Position numbers and translations under genes: made by a program. A stretch of DNA of 64,000 bases from Paenibacillus alba. GTDB lineage: Bacteria; Bacillota; Bacilli; Paenibacillales; NBRC-103111. Under the pieces are notes generated by a model, which saw only the letters and a program-made list of their open reading frames with translations, did no database searches and was not told the origin of the DNA. Shown here piece by piece: positions 1 through 8,888 of this stretch; position 1 is the stretch's first letter; each line of letters opens with the position of its first letter. The DNA lies in the NCBI RefSeq assembly GCF_013204855.1, contig NZ_JABMKZ010000027.1, positions 48,080 through 112,079 on the forward strand. The letters are read 5' to 3'.

Positions 1-29
1 TTAAGAAAACTGTCTTCGTAAGCACGAGC

Positions 30-929
30 TTAGTGTTTCATTCTTGGATCCAATGCGTCTCTGAGCCCGTCCCCAAATACGTTAAATCCAATAACTAATG
101 TAGAGATGGCAAGCCCCGGAAATAAGGCCAGATAAGGTACTGTGAATAAAAAGTCGCGTCCGTTGCTCAGCATAGCACCCCACTCAGGCAAAGGAGGTTG
201 AGCGCCAAGTCCCAAGAAGGACAACCCTGCGGCAGAGAGGATAGCCGTTGCGAGCCTTAGAGTGGCTTGAACGATAATCGGGGACAGGATGTTCGGGAAA
301 ATGTGTACGAATATAATCCGCAGATCGCTGGCTCCCAAAGAGCGGATCGCGTCGATGTATTCCAACTTTTTCACCGATAAGGTCGAACCGCGGACGATCC
401 GGGCGAACATCGGGATGGAAAATACGCCAATGGCAATCATCACGTTGATTAAACTGGGACCTAAGGCGCTTACGATGGCGAGTGCGAGCAATATGCCCGG
501 AAAAGCAAGCAAAACATCAATCACACGCATAATGATCGTATCCACCCATTTTCCGTAATAGCCGGCAAACAACCCGAGAACGATTCCGAAGAAAGCTCCG
601 ATAAACACGGCCACAAATCCTACAGAGAGAGAAAGGCGTGTCCCGATGATCAACCGGCTTAACACGTCGCGACCCTTATCGTCCGTCCCCATCCAATGTT
701 CGGCTGAGGGAGGCTTTAGTTTGTTCGCTAATTCAATATGATAGGGATCGTAGGGCGCCAGAAGCGGAGCAAAGATGGCGACAAGGAAGTAGAAAAGAAT
801 AACGTACCCACCCAGCATCGCTAATTTGTTTCTTCGCAGCTTTAAATAAAATGTTCTCCACTTGCCTGGACGAGCCGAGAGAACCTGTTTTGGTAGCGCT
901 TGCTTTTGTTCAGCATAATCAACATTCAT
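30..929 (-). CDS. DppC/OppC-type ABC transporter permease
   Basis: Inner-membrane subunit of a peptide/nickel-type (family 5) ABC importer, 299 residues, the usual size. An OppC N-terminal segment holds the first membrane helix (about residues 37-57). Further helices lie near 96-118, 133-155, 160-176 and 268-288, and the EAA-type loop that contacts the ATPase is near 190-220 (IRSLGASDLRIIF). The start is fixed by AAAGGAGG 8 bp upstream on the minus strand (938-945). The gene diverges from the amidohydrolase operon. Its partner permease and ATPases should lie left of the window, and the lipoproteins at 5570 and 7268 are plausible binding proteins for it. The substrate cannot be read from the sequence; context suggests an amide or nucleobase-like compound rather than simple peptides. 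Confidence 0.93.
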   Translation of the reverse strand: MNVDYAEQKQALPKQVLSARPGKWRTFYLKLRRNKLAMLGGYVILFYFLVAIFAPLLAPYDPYHIELANKLKPPSAEHWMGTDDKGRDVLSRLIIGTRLSLSVGFVAVFIGAFFGIVLGLFAGYYGKWVDTIIMRVIDVLLAFPGILLALAIVSALGPSLINVMIAIGVFSIPMFARIVRGSTLSVKKLEYIDAIRSLGASDLRIIFVHIFPNILSPIIVQATLRLATAILSAAGLSFLGLGAQPPLPEWGAMLSNGRDFLFTVPYLALFPGLAISTLVIGFNVFGDGLRDALDPRMKH

Positions 930-977
930 CTAGCAAACCTCCTTTGTTAAATTAAAGTTATCAGAAATAAGGACGAA

Positions 978-1061
978 GTAAATAAGCTTTGGACAACTCG
1001 TAAAGATACCTTAAATAGAAGTAAAGATTGTGAAAATAAAACACAGAATATTCTTTATAAT
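978..1061 (+). promoter_or_regulatory. Promoter with GTAAAGATT direct repeats
   Basis: GTAAAGATA at 1000-1008 and GTAAAGATT at 1021-1029 are direct repeats 21 bp apart, two helical turns. A weaker third copy (GTAAATAAG) sits at 978. A -10 box TATAAT is at 1056-1061, 35 bp from the start of the proximal repeat, and no good -35 box is present. The same layout precedes the genes at 5570 and 7268, which points to one activator. It would drive the amidohydrolase operon. Confidence 0.7.
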
Positions 1062-1121
1062 TGAGGGAGTACGAGCAATACACACCGAATTTTTGGAAAA
1101 GGAAGGAAGGGTGAGTAATTC

Positions 1122-2348
1122 GTGAATTCATCTTATTGGTTAACCAAAGTTCGTCTGGAGAACGGCTATTTGTATGATAATGGCGTGATCACCGGGACAG
1201 AGACTGAAATCTGCCATCTGCGTATAGAGGGCGGTTTCATCAGTGAAATCGTTTCTGCTGATAAACCGTTAGAAACGGATCTTCCGAAGCAAGACGGAAA
1301 GAACCTGCTATTGCTGCCATCATTTATTGAGAAACATGTTCATTTGGATAAGACGTTGATGGGAGAAACGTGGCGCGCAGTCATTCCCGTAGCCAATATC
1401 GTGGAACGCTGCGAATTGGAGAAACGGATACTCCCTACACTGCCGACTTCGACCAAGGAGAGAGCAGAAAACTTGCTGGCTACGCTATTAAGTGCAGGTT
1501 CGACGGAAGTGCGGACACATGTGGATATTTATCCGGACGCAGGGCTGCATAACTTGGAAGCTGTGCAGATGGCGTTAGACCAGTATGAGGGGAAACTCTC
1601 TTACGAAATTGTAGCTTTCCCACAGCATGGATTGCTGCGATCCAAGTCCAAGGAGCTGGTTAGAGCAGCGCTTCGTGAAGGCGCTACATTGATCGGCGGC
1701 GTCGATCCCGCAACGGTAGACGGGGATATTGAAGCCTCTTTACAGCAAATGATGGAGCTGGCCGTTGAGGCTAATGCGGGCGTCGATTTACATCTGCATG
1801 ATCCGGATTATTTGGGTACTTTTACAATGAGGCGTTTGGCAGCGCTTACGATGGAAGCGGGCTTGCAAGGAAGAGTGGCGATCAGCCACGCGTTCGCTTT
1901 AGGCGAAGTGCCTGCCGGTGAGGCGGCAGAGTTGTCCGCCATTTTAGCCGAGGCAGGCATTACGATCATTACAAGCGCGCCCCACAGCAGAACGCTGCCG
2001 CCGGTTCCGCTTTTGCATGAGAAAGGCGTGGCTGTCGCTGCGGGCTGCGATAATATCTTCGATACTTGGCAGCCTTTCGGCAACGGGGACATCTTGGAAC
2101 GAGCAGGCCGTTTAGCGGAACGCTTCCGCTGGATTGACGAGTATTCCTTGTCACAATCGCTTGGTTTCATTACGGGAGGAAAGACAACGCTGGATAGAGA
2201 TGGCAACCGGGCATGGCCGAAGGTTGGAGATGAAGCGAGCATGGTACTTGTGGATGCTAGCTCTACGGCAGAGGCGGTAGCGAGAAGAGCCAGACGCAAC
2301 GCTGTCTTCTATCGGGGGACATTGGTGGCAGGAGGACTTCAGCTATGA
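1122..2348 (+). CDS. Cytosine-deaminase-like amidohydrolase (copy 1)
   Basis: Predicted cytoplasmic metal-dependent hydrolase of the amidohydrolase superfamily, cytosine deaminase (CodA-like) branch, 408 residues. Metal-site residues are visible: H72-x-H74 (HVHLDKT), H224/H226 (HLHDP), H256 (ISHAF) and D310 (CDNIFD). The fold and ligands predict hydrolytic attack on a C-N bond of a cyclic amidine or amide; the true substrate is unknown. GTG start at 1122 behind GGAAGGAAGG; an earlier GTG at 1111 runs into a stop. The 3' end overlaps the next start (ATGA). The gene at 3869 is a close paralogue, so the locus keeps two related enzymes around a third. Controlled by the direct-repeat promoter upstream. 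Confidence 0.85.
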   Translation: MNSSYWLTKVRLENGYLYDNGVITGTETEICHLRIEGGFISEIVSADKPLETDLPKQDGKNLLLLPSFIEKHVHLDKTLMGETWRAVIPVANIVERCELEKRILPTLPTSTKERAENLLATLLSAGSTEVRTHVDIYPDAGLHNLEAVQMALDQYEGKLSYEIVAFPQHGLLRSKSKELVRAALREGATLIGGVDPATVDGDIEASLQQMMELAVEANAGVDLHLHDPDYLGTFTMRRLAALTMEAGLQGRVAISHAFALGEVPAGEAAELSAILAEAGITIITSAPHSRTLPPVPLLHEKGVAVAAGCDNIFDTWQPFGNGDILERAGRLAERFRWIDEYSLSQSLGFITGGKTTLDRDGNRAWPKVGDEASMVLVDASSTAEAVARRARRNAVFYRGTLVAGGLQL

Positions 2349-3829
2349 TCGATTTATTGCTTGTCCATGGAGTCGTGATTACCATGGATCAAGAACGACG
2401 CATTCTTGAGAACGGAGCTGTCGCGATCCACGAGGGGAGAATTCTCGAAGTTGCCGACACCGAGCAATTGCTGGCGAAGTATGAGGCGAAGAAAACGATG
2501 GATTGCAGCCATCACTGTATATTGCCCGGTCTGATTGACGTCCATGGTCATGGCGGTCACTCCATGTTCAAGACGATCGCTATGGACAACATCAGTTTCT
2601 GGATGCCGATCATGACGCATACGTACAAGCACTTTGTAACGGATGAGTTTTGGTATTACGAAGGTAAGCTGAACGCGCTGGAACGCTTAAAGGCAGGGAT
2701 CACGACAGGCGCCTGTGTGCTTGGCTCCATGCCTCGTTCCGATGATCCAATCTTTGCCCTGAATCATGCCAAAGCTTACTCCGAAGTTGGCATACGCGAA
2801 ATTGTCTGCACGGGTCCTTGCAATCCGCCATGGCCGCATTCGTTCAGCCGCTGGGTGGATGGGAAGCGGGTAACCAGAGAAGTGACTTACGAAGAGGTGC
2901 TGAAGGGTGCTGAGTCGGTGATTGAAGCGCTCCATCATGCGCATGACGACCATATTCGTGCTTTTATCACGCCATTTGTTATCGTAACTTCCGTAAATCC
3001 TTCCGCCCCGACTCCGCCGGACCAATTGTACGGCTTAACTGATCATGATCGTTATCAAGCGAAAAAGATTCGCGAGATCGCCCGGAAATACAAGACGCGG
3101 ATTCACTCGGATGCTTTCGGAGGCATGATTCATCTGGCGATTCAAGATAAAGAAAACGCTTTGCTGGGGCCCGATGTGCATTTGCAGCATTGCCGTGGCA
3201 TCTCGTTTGACGAAGCGCGAATTTTGGCTGAAACAGGCACCAATGTTAGCTCTGCCCCAGGGTTCGGACAAGTCAATGCACGGACGCCAATAACGGAACT
3301 GATGGAGATGGGCGCAACTGTGGCGATTTCCACGGATGGTACCTCCCCGGCAGCCAGTTTTGATATGTTTCAAGCGATGCGCAAGACGCAGATGATCCAT
3401 CAGGCGGCACTCAAGGATTACTACTATTTGCCGGCTGGCAAGCTGCTGGAGATGGTCACGATTGATGCGGCGCGCTGTGTAGGTTGGGATGATGAACTAG
3501 GCTCGTTGGAAGCAGGCAAGAAAGCGGATGTGATTACGGTTAACATGCGCCAGCCGCATTTGACACCTGAATATATGTATGTGCACCGGTTGGTCCATCA
3601 AGCGGTAGCGAGCGACGTAGACAACGTTATCGTGAATGGGAAAATCGTGATGGAAGACCGCAAAGTGCTCACAGTTGACGAGTTTACGGCGCTTGATGAA
3701 GCGAATGAAGAAGCGAAGCGAACGATTGAACGCGCAGGGCTGCAGAAGTATATGGAACCGACCAAATATTTCTGGGGTCACGCTAGGGCTTATGTGGATG
3801 AGAAACGTTTTGATCCTGAGTTGCTGTAA
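2345..3829 (+). CDS. ATZ/TRZ-type amidohydrolase
   Basis: Metal-dependent hydrolase of 494 residues, closest in pattern to the chlorohydrolase/guanine deaminase group (AtzB, TrzN, SsnA). Residues expected for the metal centre: H67-x-H69 in DVHGHGG, H254 (IHSDAFG), H282 (LQHCRG) and D331 (STDGTSP). Members remove amino, alkylamino or halide groups from purines, pyrimidines and s-triazines. It begins in a 4-base ATGA overlap with the preceding gene, so translation is coupled. It is longer than its neighbours and not their paralogue, which suggests successive steps on one heterocycle. The exact substrate is not determinable here. Confidence 0.85.
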   Translation: MIDLLLVHGVVITMDQERRILENGAVAIHEGRILEVADTEQLLAKYEAKKTMDCSHHCILPGLIDVHGHGGHSMFKTIAMDNISFWMPIMTHTYKHFVTDEFWYYEGKLNALERLKAGITTGACVLGSMPRSDDPIFALNHAKAYSEVGIREIVCTGPCNPPWPHSFSRWVDGKRVTREVTYEEVLKGAESVIEALHHAHDDHIRAFITPFVIVTSVNPSAPTPPDQLYGLTDHDRYQAKKIREIARKYKTRIHSDAFGGMIHLAIQDKENALLGPDVHLQHCRGISFDEARILAETGTNVSSAPGFGQVNARTPITELMEMGATVAISTDGTSPAASFDMFQAMRKTQMIHQAALKDYYYLPAGKLLEMVTIDAARCVGWDDELGSLEAGKKADVITVNMRQPHLTPEYMYVHRLVHQAVASDVDNVIVNGKIVMEDRKVLTVDEFTALDEANEEAKRTIERAGLQKYMEPTKYFWGHARAYVDEKRFDPELL

Positions 3830-3868
3830 GAGATTGCAAATTTGGCAGGGAGAAAGGGTGTAACCAAC

Positions 3869-5095
3869 ATGAGTATGATTTCGACTTATTGGCTAACTAA
3901 CGTCTGTTTGGAGAGCGGCTATTGCTATGAAAATGGAAGAATCACAGGAACGGAAACGGAGATCTGCCATCTCCTCATTGAGGATGGGAAGATTACACAA
4001 ATCGTTTCGGCAGACACGACTTTAGACAGCGATCTGCCTAAGCAAGATGCGAAGAACCTGCTTCTCCTTCCCGCGTTCCGCGATATGCATATTCACATCG
4101 ATAAAACGTATTACGGAGGGCCATGGAAAGCTTGCTCACCTCCGGTGAATATTTTCACTCGCTTAAAGGAAGAAGAGACGCTGCTTACGCAGCTGCTGCC
4201 GACAGCCAGGGAGCGGGCGGAAGCGATGCTTGGGCTGTTGCAGAAGAACGGCACGACCTATGTCCGAAGCCATTGCAACATTGATCCCTATATCGGCTTG
4301 AAAAATCTTGAAGCCACTCTGCAAGCTTTCGAAACATATTCAGGCAAGCTGTCTGGCGAAATCGTAGCCTTCCCGCAGCACGGGCTGCTGCGCAGCAACG
4401 TTGTGGAAATGGCGCGTGAGGCGCTCCGAATGGGAGCGACATCCATGGGTGGCGTAGATCCGGCCTCGGTTGATCAGAACATCGAGAAATCGTTGAACAC
4501 GATTATGGAGCTAGCTGTAGAGGCTGACGCAGACGTTGACGTCCACATTCACGACCCTGGTCATTTAGGCATATTCACCTTCAAAAGGCTTGCCGCACTA
4601 ACCGAGGAAGCGGGTTGGCAGGGGCGCGTAACCGTCAGTCACGCACTAGGTCTTGCTGACGTTCCGGTCGAGCTGCAAAGCGAAGTGGCTGAGCTGTTTG
4701 CGCAGCTCGGTATCGCGATCACCTCCACCGTGCCGATTAACCGAGCGACGATACCGATTCCGCTTCTGAAGCAGAAAGGCGTCTCCGTGTCGCTGGGCGA
4801 CGATAGCATCACCGATCACTGGTCCCCATTCGGCCAAGGTGACAGCTTGGAAAGAGTCGGCCGTCTGGCGGAGCGATTCCGCTGGAGTGACGAGCGCTCG
4901 CTTGCGGAGGCTCTCGGCTTTATTACAGGTGGCAAGCTTCCGCTTTCCGCGGAGGGTGCCCGCGTCTGGCCGGCAGTTGGCGATGAAGCAAGCGCGGTGC
5001 TCGTTCATGCCGGTTGTTCGGCGGAAGCGGTAGCGCGAAGAGCCGAGCGTCAAGCGGTGCTGTATCGCGGGAATATTGTTTCCGGTTCGTTGTAG
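3869..5095 (+). CDS. Cytosine-deaminase-like amidohydrolase (copy 2)
   Basis: Paralogue of the gene at 1122, 408 residues when started at ATG 3869. That start aligns the two N-termini (both open with an S-x-YWLT segment) and has GAGAAAGGG about 10 bp upstream; a TTG at 3842 would add an unmatched extension. Metal ligands are kept: H74-x-H76 (HIHIDKT), an HIHDP pair, a VSHALG histidine and an aspartate in GDDSITD. Last gene of the three-enzyme operon, 39 bp after the previous stop and followed by a strong terminator. Retention of two divergent copies suggests different specificities or a heteromeric enzyme; that is inference. Confidence 0.85.
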   Translation: MSMISTYWLTNVCLESGYCYENGRITGTETEICHLLIEDGKITQIVSADTTLDSDLPKQDAKNLLLLPAFRDMHIHIDKTYYGGPWKACSPPVNIFTRLKEEETLLTQLLPTARERAEAMLGLLQKNGTTYVRSHCNIDPYIGLKNLEATLQAFETYSGKLSGEIVAFPQHGLLRSNVVEMAREALRMGATSMGGVDPASVDQNIEKSLNTIMELAVEADADVDVHIHDPGHLGIFTFKRLAALTEEAGWQGRVTVSHALGLADVPVELQSEVAELFAQLGIAITSTVPINRATIPIPLLKQKGVSVSLGDDSITDHWSPFGQGDSLERVGRLAERFRWSDERSLAEALGFITGGKLPLSAEGARVWPAVGDEASAVLVHAGCSAEAVARRAERQAVLYRGNIVSGSL

Positions 5096-5102
5096 TGAGG
5101 TA

Positions 5103-5145
5103 GGCATAGTTTTCTCCCATTCGGGAGGGGCTATGCCTTTTTTTA
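5103..5145 (+). terminator. Rho-independent terminator
   Basis: GGCATAG (5103-5109) pairs with CTATGCC (5131-5137), with an inner CTCCC/GGGAG stem, followed by eight T residues. It ends the amidohydrolase operon. Confidence 0.9.
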
Positions 5146-5180
5146 ATATATAAGAGTTTATATGTTTTGGAGTGAGCGCA

Positions 5181-5400
5181 GAGTTACTCCAGCCGCCTTG
5201 TGCGAACAGAGAGAACTCCAGTCCGCTATTCTAGCCAAAAGTATCCATATCGCGGGGGTGAGGGAACTCCAGTCCGCTATTTTGCTGTTTCAAGGCAAAT
5301 TCAGCGTTTTTCGTGGAAATAAGACCTTGTAGTTCCGCTAATGCCATAGCATCCCCGCCATTTGCCTATATAGCGTCCTACAGTTCCCTTAACAGGTTTT
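5181..5400. repeat. Intergenic repeat element with GAACTCCAGTCCGCTATT copies
   Basis: An 18-bp unit, GAACTCCAGTCCGCTATT, occurs exactly at 5213-5230 and 5264-5281. A degenerate relative lies near 5183, and inverted or partial forms (AGTTCCGCTA at 5331, CAGTTCCCTT at 5381) are in the same gap. No coding capacity was found between 5146 and 5460. It resembles dispersed non-coding repeats common between Paenibacillus genes; a genome-wide count would be needed to confirm that. Confidence 0.6.
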
Positions 5401-5467
5401 GTCGCTACTAAGAGGCTGATCTCTCAGGAATACGAAGTCGTTTATCCGCATTTATTCAACGAAAGTA

Positions 5468-5530
5468 GTAAAGATTATATAAAATCAAGTAAAGATTGTG
5501 AAAATAAAAAATCTGAAAATTATTTATTAT
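5468..5530 (+). promoter_or_regulatory. Promoter with GTAAAGATT direct repeats
   Basis: GTAAAGATT occurs at 5468-5476 and 5489-5497 (21-bp pitch). A -10-like TATTAT is at 5525-5530, 36 bp from the start of the proximal copy. The layout matches the promoters at 1000 and 7151. Confidence 0.7.
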
Positions 5531-5569
5531 CTAAATATGAAGAAAATTCATTCAAAAAGGGGACCTTGT

Positions 5570-7126
5570 ATGAACCGGAAAATTGTTAGCGCTTTCTTAA
5601 TTTTAACTTTAGCACTGGCTGGTTGTACTTCCGCTAAAGAAGCGAGTGACGGCAACAAAGAAACAACCCCGACAGCACAGAAGAACACCGGCACGCTAAT
5701 CGTTGCGCGATTGAGCGATGCGAACAACCTTGATCCGCATTTCAGCACACAGATCAACTCCATGGCCGTGATTCAGCATAAGATTTATGAAGGTCTCGTT
5801 CAACTGGATAAGAACAGTGAGTACAAGCCTTTACTTGCCACCGAGTGGAAACAATTAAATGATCTTACATGGGAATTTAAACTCCGCAAAGGCGCGGCGT
5901 TCCATGACGGAACGCCATTCAACGCAGAAGCGGTTCGCAAAACAATTGCCCGCGTATTGGATAAGAAGGAACCTACGCCAAAAGCGAATCTTTTTTCGAT
6001 GATCAAAGAAGTCAAAGCGGTGGATGAATATACGGTTCAGTTCCTTCTTGAGTACCCGTTTGCACCGCTTCTTTCTATTTTGGCAAGTGCGGAAGGCAGT
6101 ATACTGAGTCCTAAAGCCATTGAACAGTATGGAAAAGAATTAACGAAACACCCTACAGGCACAGGGCCGTTCCGATTCGAATCGTGGACTCCCGGTCAAG
6201 AAATTGTCCTGGTGAAAAATGAAAGCTATTGGGGAGATCAACCAAAGTTTAATAAAGTCATTTTTAAAACAGTTCCCGAGGATACGACTCGCGTTGCCAT
6301 GATTGAAACCGGAGAAGCCCAAGTTGCCGAGCAGTTGCCGGTTACCGAAATCGAACGCGTCAACTCTTCCTCAACGATGAGTCTTGGCCGATTCGATGCC
6401 TTTGCCGTGGATCATATCGGCTTCAATACGAGTAAAAAGCCGTTTGACGATGCCCGTGTACGTCAGGCCGTTGCTTACGCCATAGATAAAGAAGCGATCA
6501 TTAAAGGTGTATATAACAACGTCGGAAAAGTAGCGAATTCGAGTCTTGGGCCAAAAGTGATCGGTTACAGTACAAATATAAAAGGGTTTGCCTATGATTT
6601 GAACAAAGCGAAGCAATTGCTCGCAGAAGCCGGTTATCCGAACGGATTAAAGGCTACCGTATATTTGAACGATAATAAAGCTCGAATTAATGTGGCGGAA
6701 GTTGTTCAATCGCAGTTAAAAGGGATTGGCATCGATCTCCAAGTGAAAGTCATGGAATTTGGAGCTTACATCGACGCAGCATCCAAAGCTCAGACGGAAA
6801 TGTTCATTAGTGGTTGGGGGAATGCGACAGGCGATGCGGATTATAATCAGTACAATTTGTTCCACAGCAGCTCTCATGGTGTTCCCGGAAACCACTCCTT
6901 CTATACCAACAAAGAAGTAGATGCGTTGATCGAAAGTGGACGTAAAGAAGCGGACCCCGAAAAACGCAAACAAATTTATGAAAAAGCGCAGGCCATCGAA
7001 ATCAATGATGTAGCGTTGCTGCCTTATCGCAGCTCGGAGAATTTGGCTGCCATCGCCAAAAATGTGCAAGGTGTATGGATTAGCCCTTCAGGGTACATTG
7101 AAATTAATGATGTGACAATGAAATAA
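5570..7126 (+). CDS. Family-5 extracellular solute-binding lipoprotein (copy 1)
   Basis: Substrate-binding protein of the OppA/DppA class, 518 residues. ATG 5570 is chosen because AAAAGGGGA precedes it and it yields a clean lipoprotein signal (hydrophobic core, lipobox LALAGC); an upstream in-frame start would bury this. Typical class features follow: an early DANNLDPHF segment, the WEFKLRKGAAFHDGTPF motif, and the GTGPFRF segment. It should be anchored outside the membrane and feed a dipeptide/nickel-type permease such as the one at 30-929. The next gene is a clear paralogue with the same promoter layout, so this is a tandem duplication with each copy separately regulated. Confidence 0.9.
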   Translation: MNRKIVSAFLILTLALAGCTSAKEASDGNKETTPTAQKNTGTLIVARLSDANNLDPHFSTQINSMAVIQHKIYEGLVQLDKNSEYKPLLATEWKQLNDLTWEFKLRKGAAFHDGTPFNAEAVRKTIARVLDKKEPTPKANLFSMIKEVKAVDEYTVQFLLEYPFAPLLSILASAEGSILSPKAIEQYGKELTKHPTGTGPFRFESWTPGQEIVLVKNESYWGDQPKFNKVIFKTVPEDTTRVAMIETGEAQVAEQLPVTEIERVNSSSTMSLGRFDAFAVDHIGFNTSKKPFDDARVRQAVAYAIDKEAIIKGVYNNVGKVANSSLGPKVIGYSTNIKGFAYDLNKAKQLLAEAGYPNGLKATVYLNDNKARINVAEVVQSQLKGIGIDLQVKVMEFGAYIDAASKAQTEMFISGWGNATGDADYNQYNLFHSSSHGVPGNHSFYTNKEVDALIESGRKEADPEKRKQIYEKAQAIEINDVALLPYRSSENLAAIAKNVQGVWISPSGYIEINDVTMK

Positions 7127-7150
7127 TGGATGGTTAGCATAACGAAAGTA

Positions 7151-7213
7151 GTAAAGATATTGTAAATAAACGTAAAGAATGTGCAAGGCACTTTGGCTAA
7201 TATTCTCTATAAT
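7151..7213 (+). promoter_or_regulatory. Promoter with GTAAAGAT direct repeats
   Basis: GTAAAGAT at 7151-7158 and GTAAAGAAT at 7172-7180 are 21 bp apart. TATAAT lies at 7208-7213, 36 bp from the start of the proximal repeat. The -10 environment (AATATTCTCTATAAT) nearly equals that at 1047-1061 (AATATTCTTTATAAT). Confidence 0.7.
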
Positions 7214-7267
7214 GCTTATAAGCAAATAAACAGCCTCATCAACATGATCGAAACAGGAGGGTTTACT

Positions 7268-8836
7268 ATGAAAAGAAATCTTATTCTTGGCGGTTTTCTC
7301 GCAATGTCTCTTGTCGGTATGACAGTGTTAGCCGGATGCTCCTCTTCACCAAATTCAACGGCAGATAACGGGAAAGCTTCGGAAGCTTCAAAAGCAGGCG
7401 GTACACTGACCATCGCAAGGAAGGCGGATGCGAATAACCTGGATCCCCAGTTTATAACTAACATTCCTTCAGCCAATTATATCTTTGGCAAGGTTTACGA
7501 AGGTCTGCTCATGACGGATAAGAACATGGAGTACAAGCCTGCTCTAGCGACAGAGTGGAAACAGGTAGATGACTTAACTTGGGAGTTCAAGCTGCGCCAA
7601 GGTGTGACTTTCCACGATGGAACGCCGTTCACGGCCGAAGCCGTCAAGAAGACCATGGAGCGTGCTCTGGATCCAAAAGTAAATTCGCCAAGAGCAAGCA
7701 ATTTCTCCATGGTAAAAGAAGTGAAGGCTGTTGATGACTATACGGTACAATTCATTCTGTCCTATCCGTATGCCCCTATTTTGTCCATTCTTGCCAGCAA
7801 TGAAGGCAGTATCCTTAGCCCGAAAGCTATTGCGGAACAGGCTGACAAGCTGTCGAAAAATCCAATTGGAACAGGTCCATTCAAATTCCAGTCCTGGACG
7901 CCAGGGCAAGAGATGATCCTTGTCAAAAATGATAGCTACTGGGGAGAGATTCCGAAAGTAGATAAGGTTGTTTACAAAGTAGTACCTGAGGATACTACGC
8001 GGGTCGCCATGGTGGAATCGGGAGAAGTTCAGATTAGCGATCAACTGCCAGTAACGGAATTAGACCGCGTGAAGAATTCAACGTCTATGACACTGGCTCG
8101 CACCGAAGGGCTTGGGGTAGAATACATTGGGTTTAATGTGAAGAAAAAACCGTTTGATGATGTGCGCGTTCGTCAGGCATTCTCCTATGCCATTGAAAAG
8201 GACTCCATTATCAAAGGTGTCTATAACGGCGTGGGCAGCAAAGCCATATCAGCTCTTTCCCCTAAGATGATAGGCTTTAATCCTAAATTGGGCGAGTATG
8301 ATTACAACATCAATAAGGCGAAGGAACTGCTTGCCGAGGCTGGCTTCCCAAATGGATTTAAAACATCGATTGTTACAGATGACAGAAAAGAACGCATCAA
8401 TCTGGCGGAAGTCATTCAATCTCAGTTGAAAGGAATTGGCATCGACCTCGAGATTAAAGTGATGGAGTACGGCGCGTATCTGGATGTAACTGGAAAAGGT
8501 GAGCACAGCATGTTTATCGGCGGTTGGGGGAACGCGACCGGCGATGCGGATTATAATCAGTATAATGTGTTTCACAGCTCCTCCCACGGAAGCAAAGGTA
8601 ATCTTGCTTTCTATACCAATCCGGAAGTGGATAAGCTAATTGAAGAAGGCCGTCGTGAAAAAGATGTGGAAAAACGTAAAGCGATTTACGCTAAAGCGCA
8701 AGAAATCGAGATGAAAGATAGTCCGCTGATTCCGATCCGCACGATTGATCACGTTGCAGCAACAGCTAAAAATGTAAAAGGATTTGCGTTAAATCCGGTA
8801 GGATATCTCATGCTAAACGATGTTACCGTAAAGTAA
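7268..8836 (+). CDS. Family-5 extracellular solute-binding lipoprotein (copy 2)
   Basis: Paralogue of the gene at 5570, 522 residues. ATG 7268 has CAGGAGGG upstream and gives a lipoprotein signal with lipobox VLAGC. Shared blocks include DANNLDPQF, FHDGTPF, GTGPFKF, a WGNATGDADYNQYN segment and a C-terminal Ala-Lys-Asn-Val region. Expected to capture a peptide-like or heterocyclic ligand for an ABC permease. Having its own promoter of the same type, rather than read-through, implies both lipoproteins are needed at high level or bind different members of one substrate family. Confidence 0.9.
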   Translation: MKRNLILGGFLAMSLVGMTVLAGCSSSPNSTADNGKASEASKAGGTLTIARKADANNLDPQFITNIPSANYIFGKVYEGLLMTDKNMEYKPALATEWKQVDDLTWEFKLRQGVTFHDGTPFTAEAVKKTMERALDPKVNSPRASNFSMVKEVKAVDDYTVQFILSYPYAPILSILASNEGSILSPKAIAEQADKLSKNPIGTGPFKFQSWTPGQEMILVKNDSYWGEIPKVDKVVYKVVPEDTTRVAMVESGEVQISDQLPVTELDRVKNSTSMTLARTEGLGVEYIGFNVKKKPFDDVRVRQAFSYAIEKDSIIKGVYNGVGSKAISALSPKMIGFNPKLGEYDYNINKAKELLAEAGFPNGFKTSIVTDDRKERINLAEVIQSQLKGIGIDLEIKVMEYGAYLDVTGKGEHSMFIGGWGNATGDADYNQYNVFHSSSHGSKGNLAFYTNPEVDKLIEEGRREKDVEKRKAIYAKAQEIEMKDSPLIPIRTIDHVAATAKNVKGFALNPVGYLMLNDVTVK

Positions 8837-8847
8837 AAGCGGAGAGA

Positions 8848-8866
8848 CTTTGAGCTACGCTCAAAG
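8848..8866 (+). other. Short hairpin between binding protein and permease genes
   Basis: CTTTGAGC pairs perfectly with GCTCAAAG across a 3-base loop in the 52-bp gap. No T-run follows, so it is more likely an mRNA processing or stability element, or a leaky attenuator, than a full terminator. Confidence 0.45.
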
Positions 8867-8888
8867 ATCCCTATATTAGGTGGGTAAA

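Noticed and set aside
289..558. Plus-strand ORF antisense to the DppC-type permease
   Set aside because: No ribosome site, no recognisable motif, and it lies wholly within a convincing permease on the other strand.
1030..1046. TGTGAAAATAAAACACA as a TnrA/GlnR-type box
   Set aside because: It is one mismatch from the TGTNA-N7-TNACA pattern, but the other two promoters of the group lack it while all three keep the GTAAAGATT pair.
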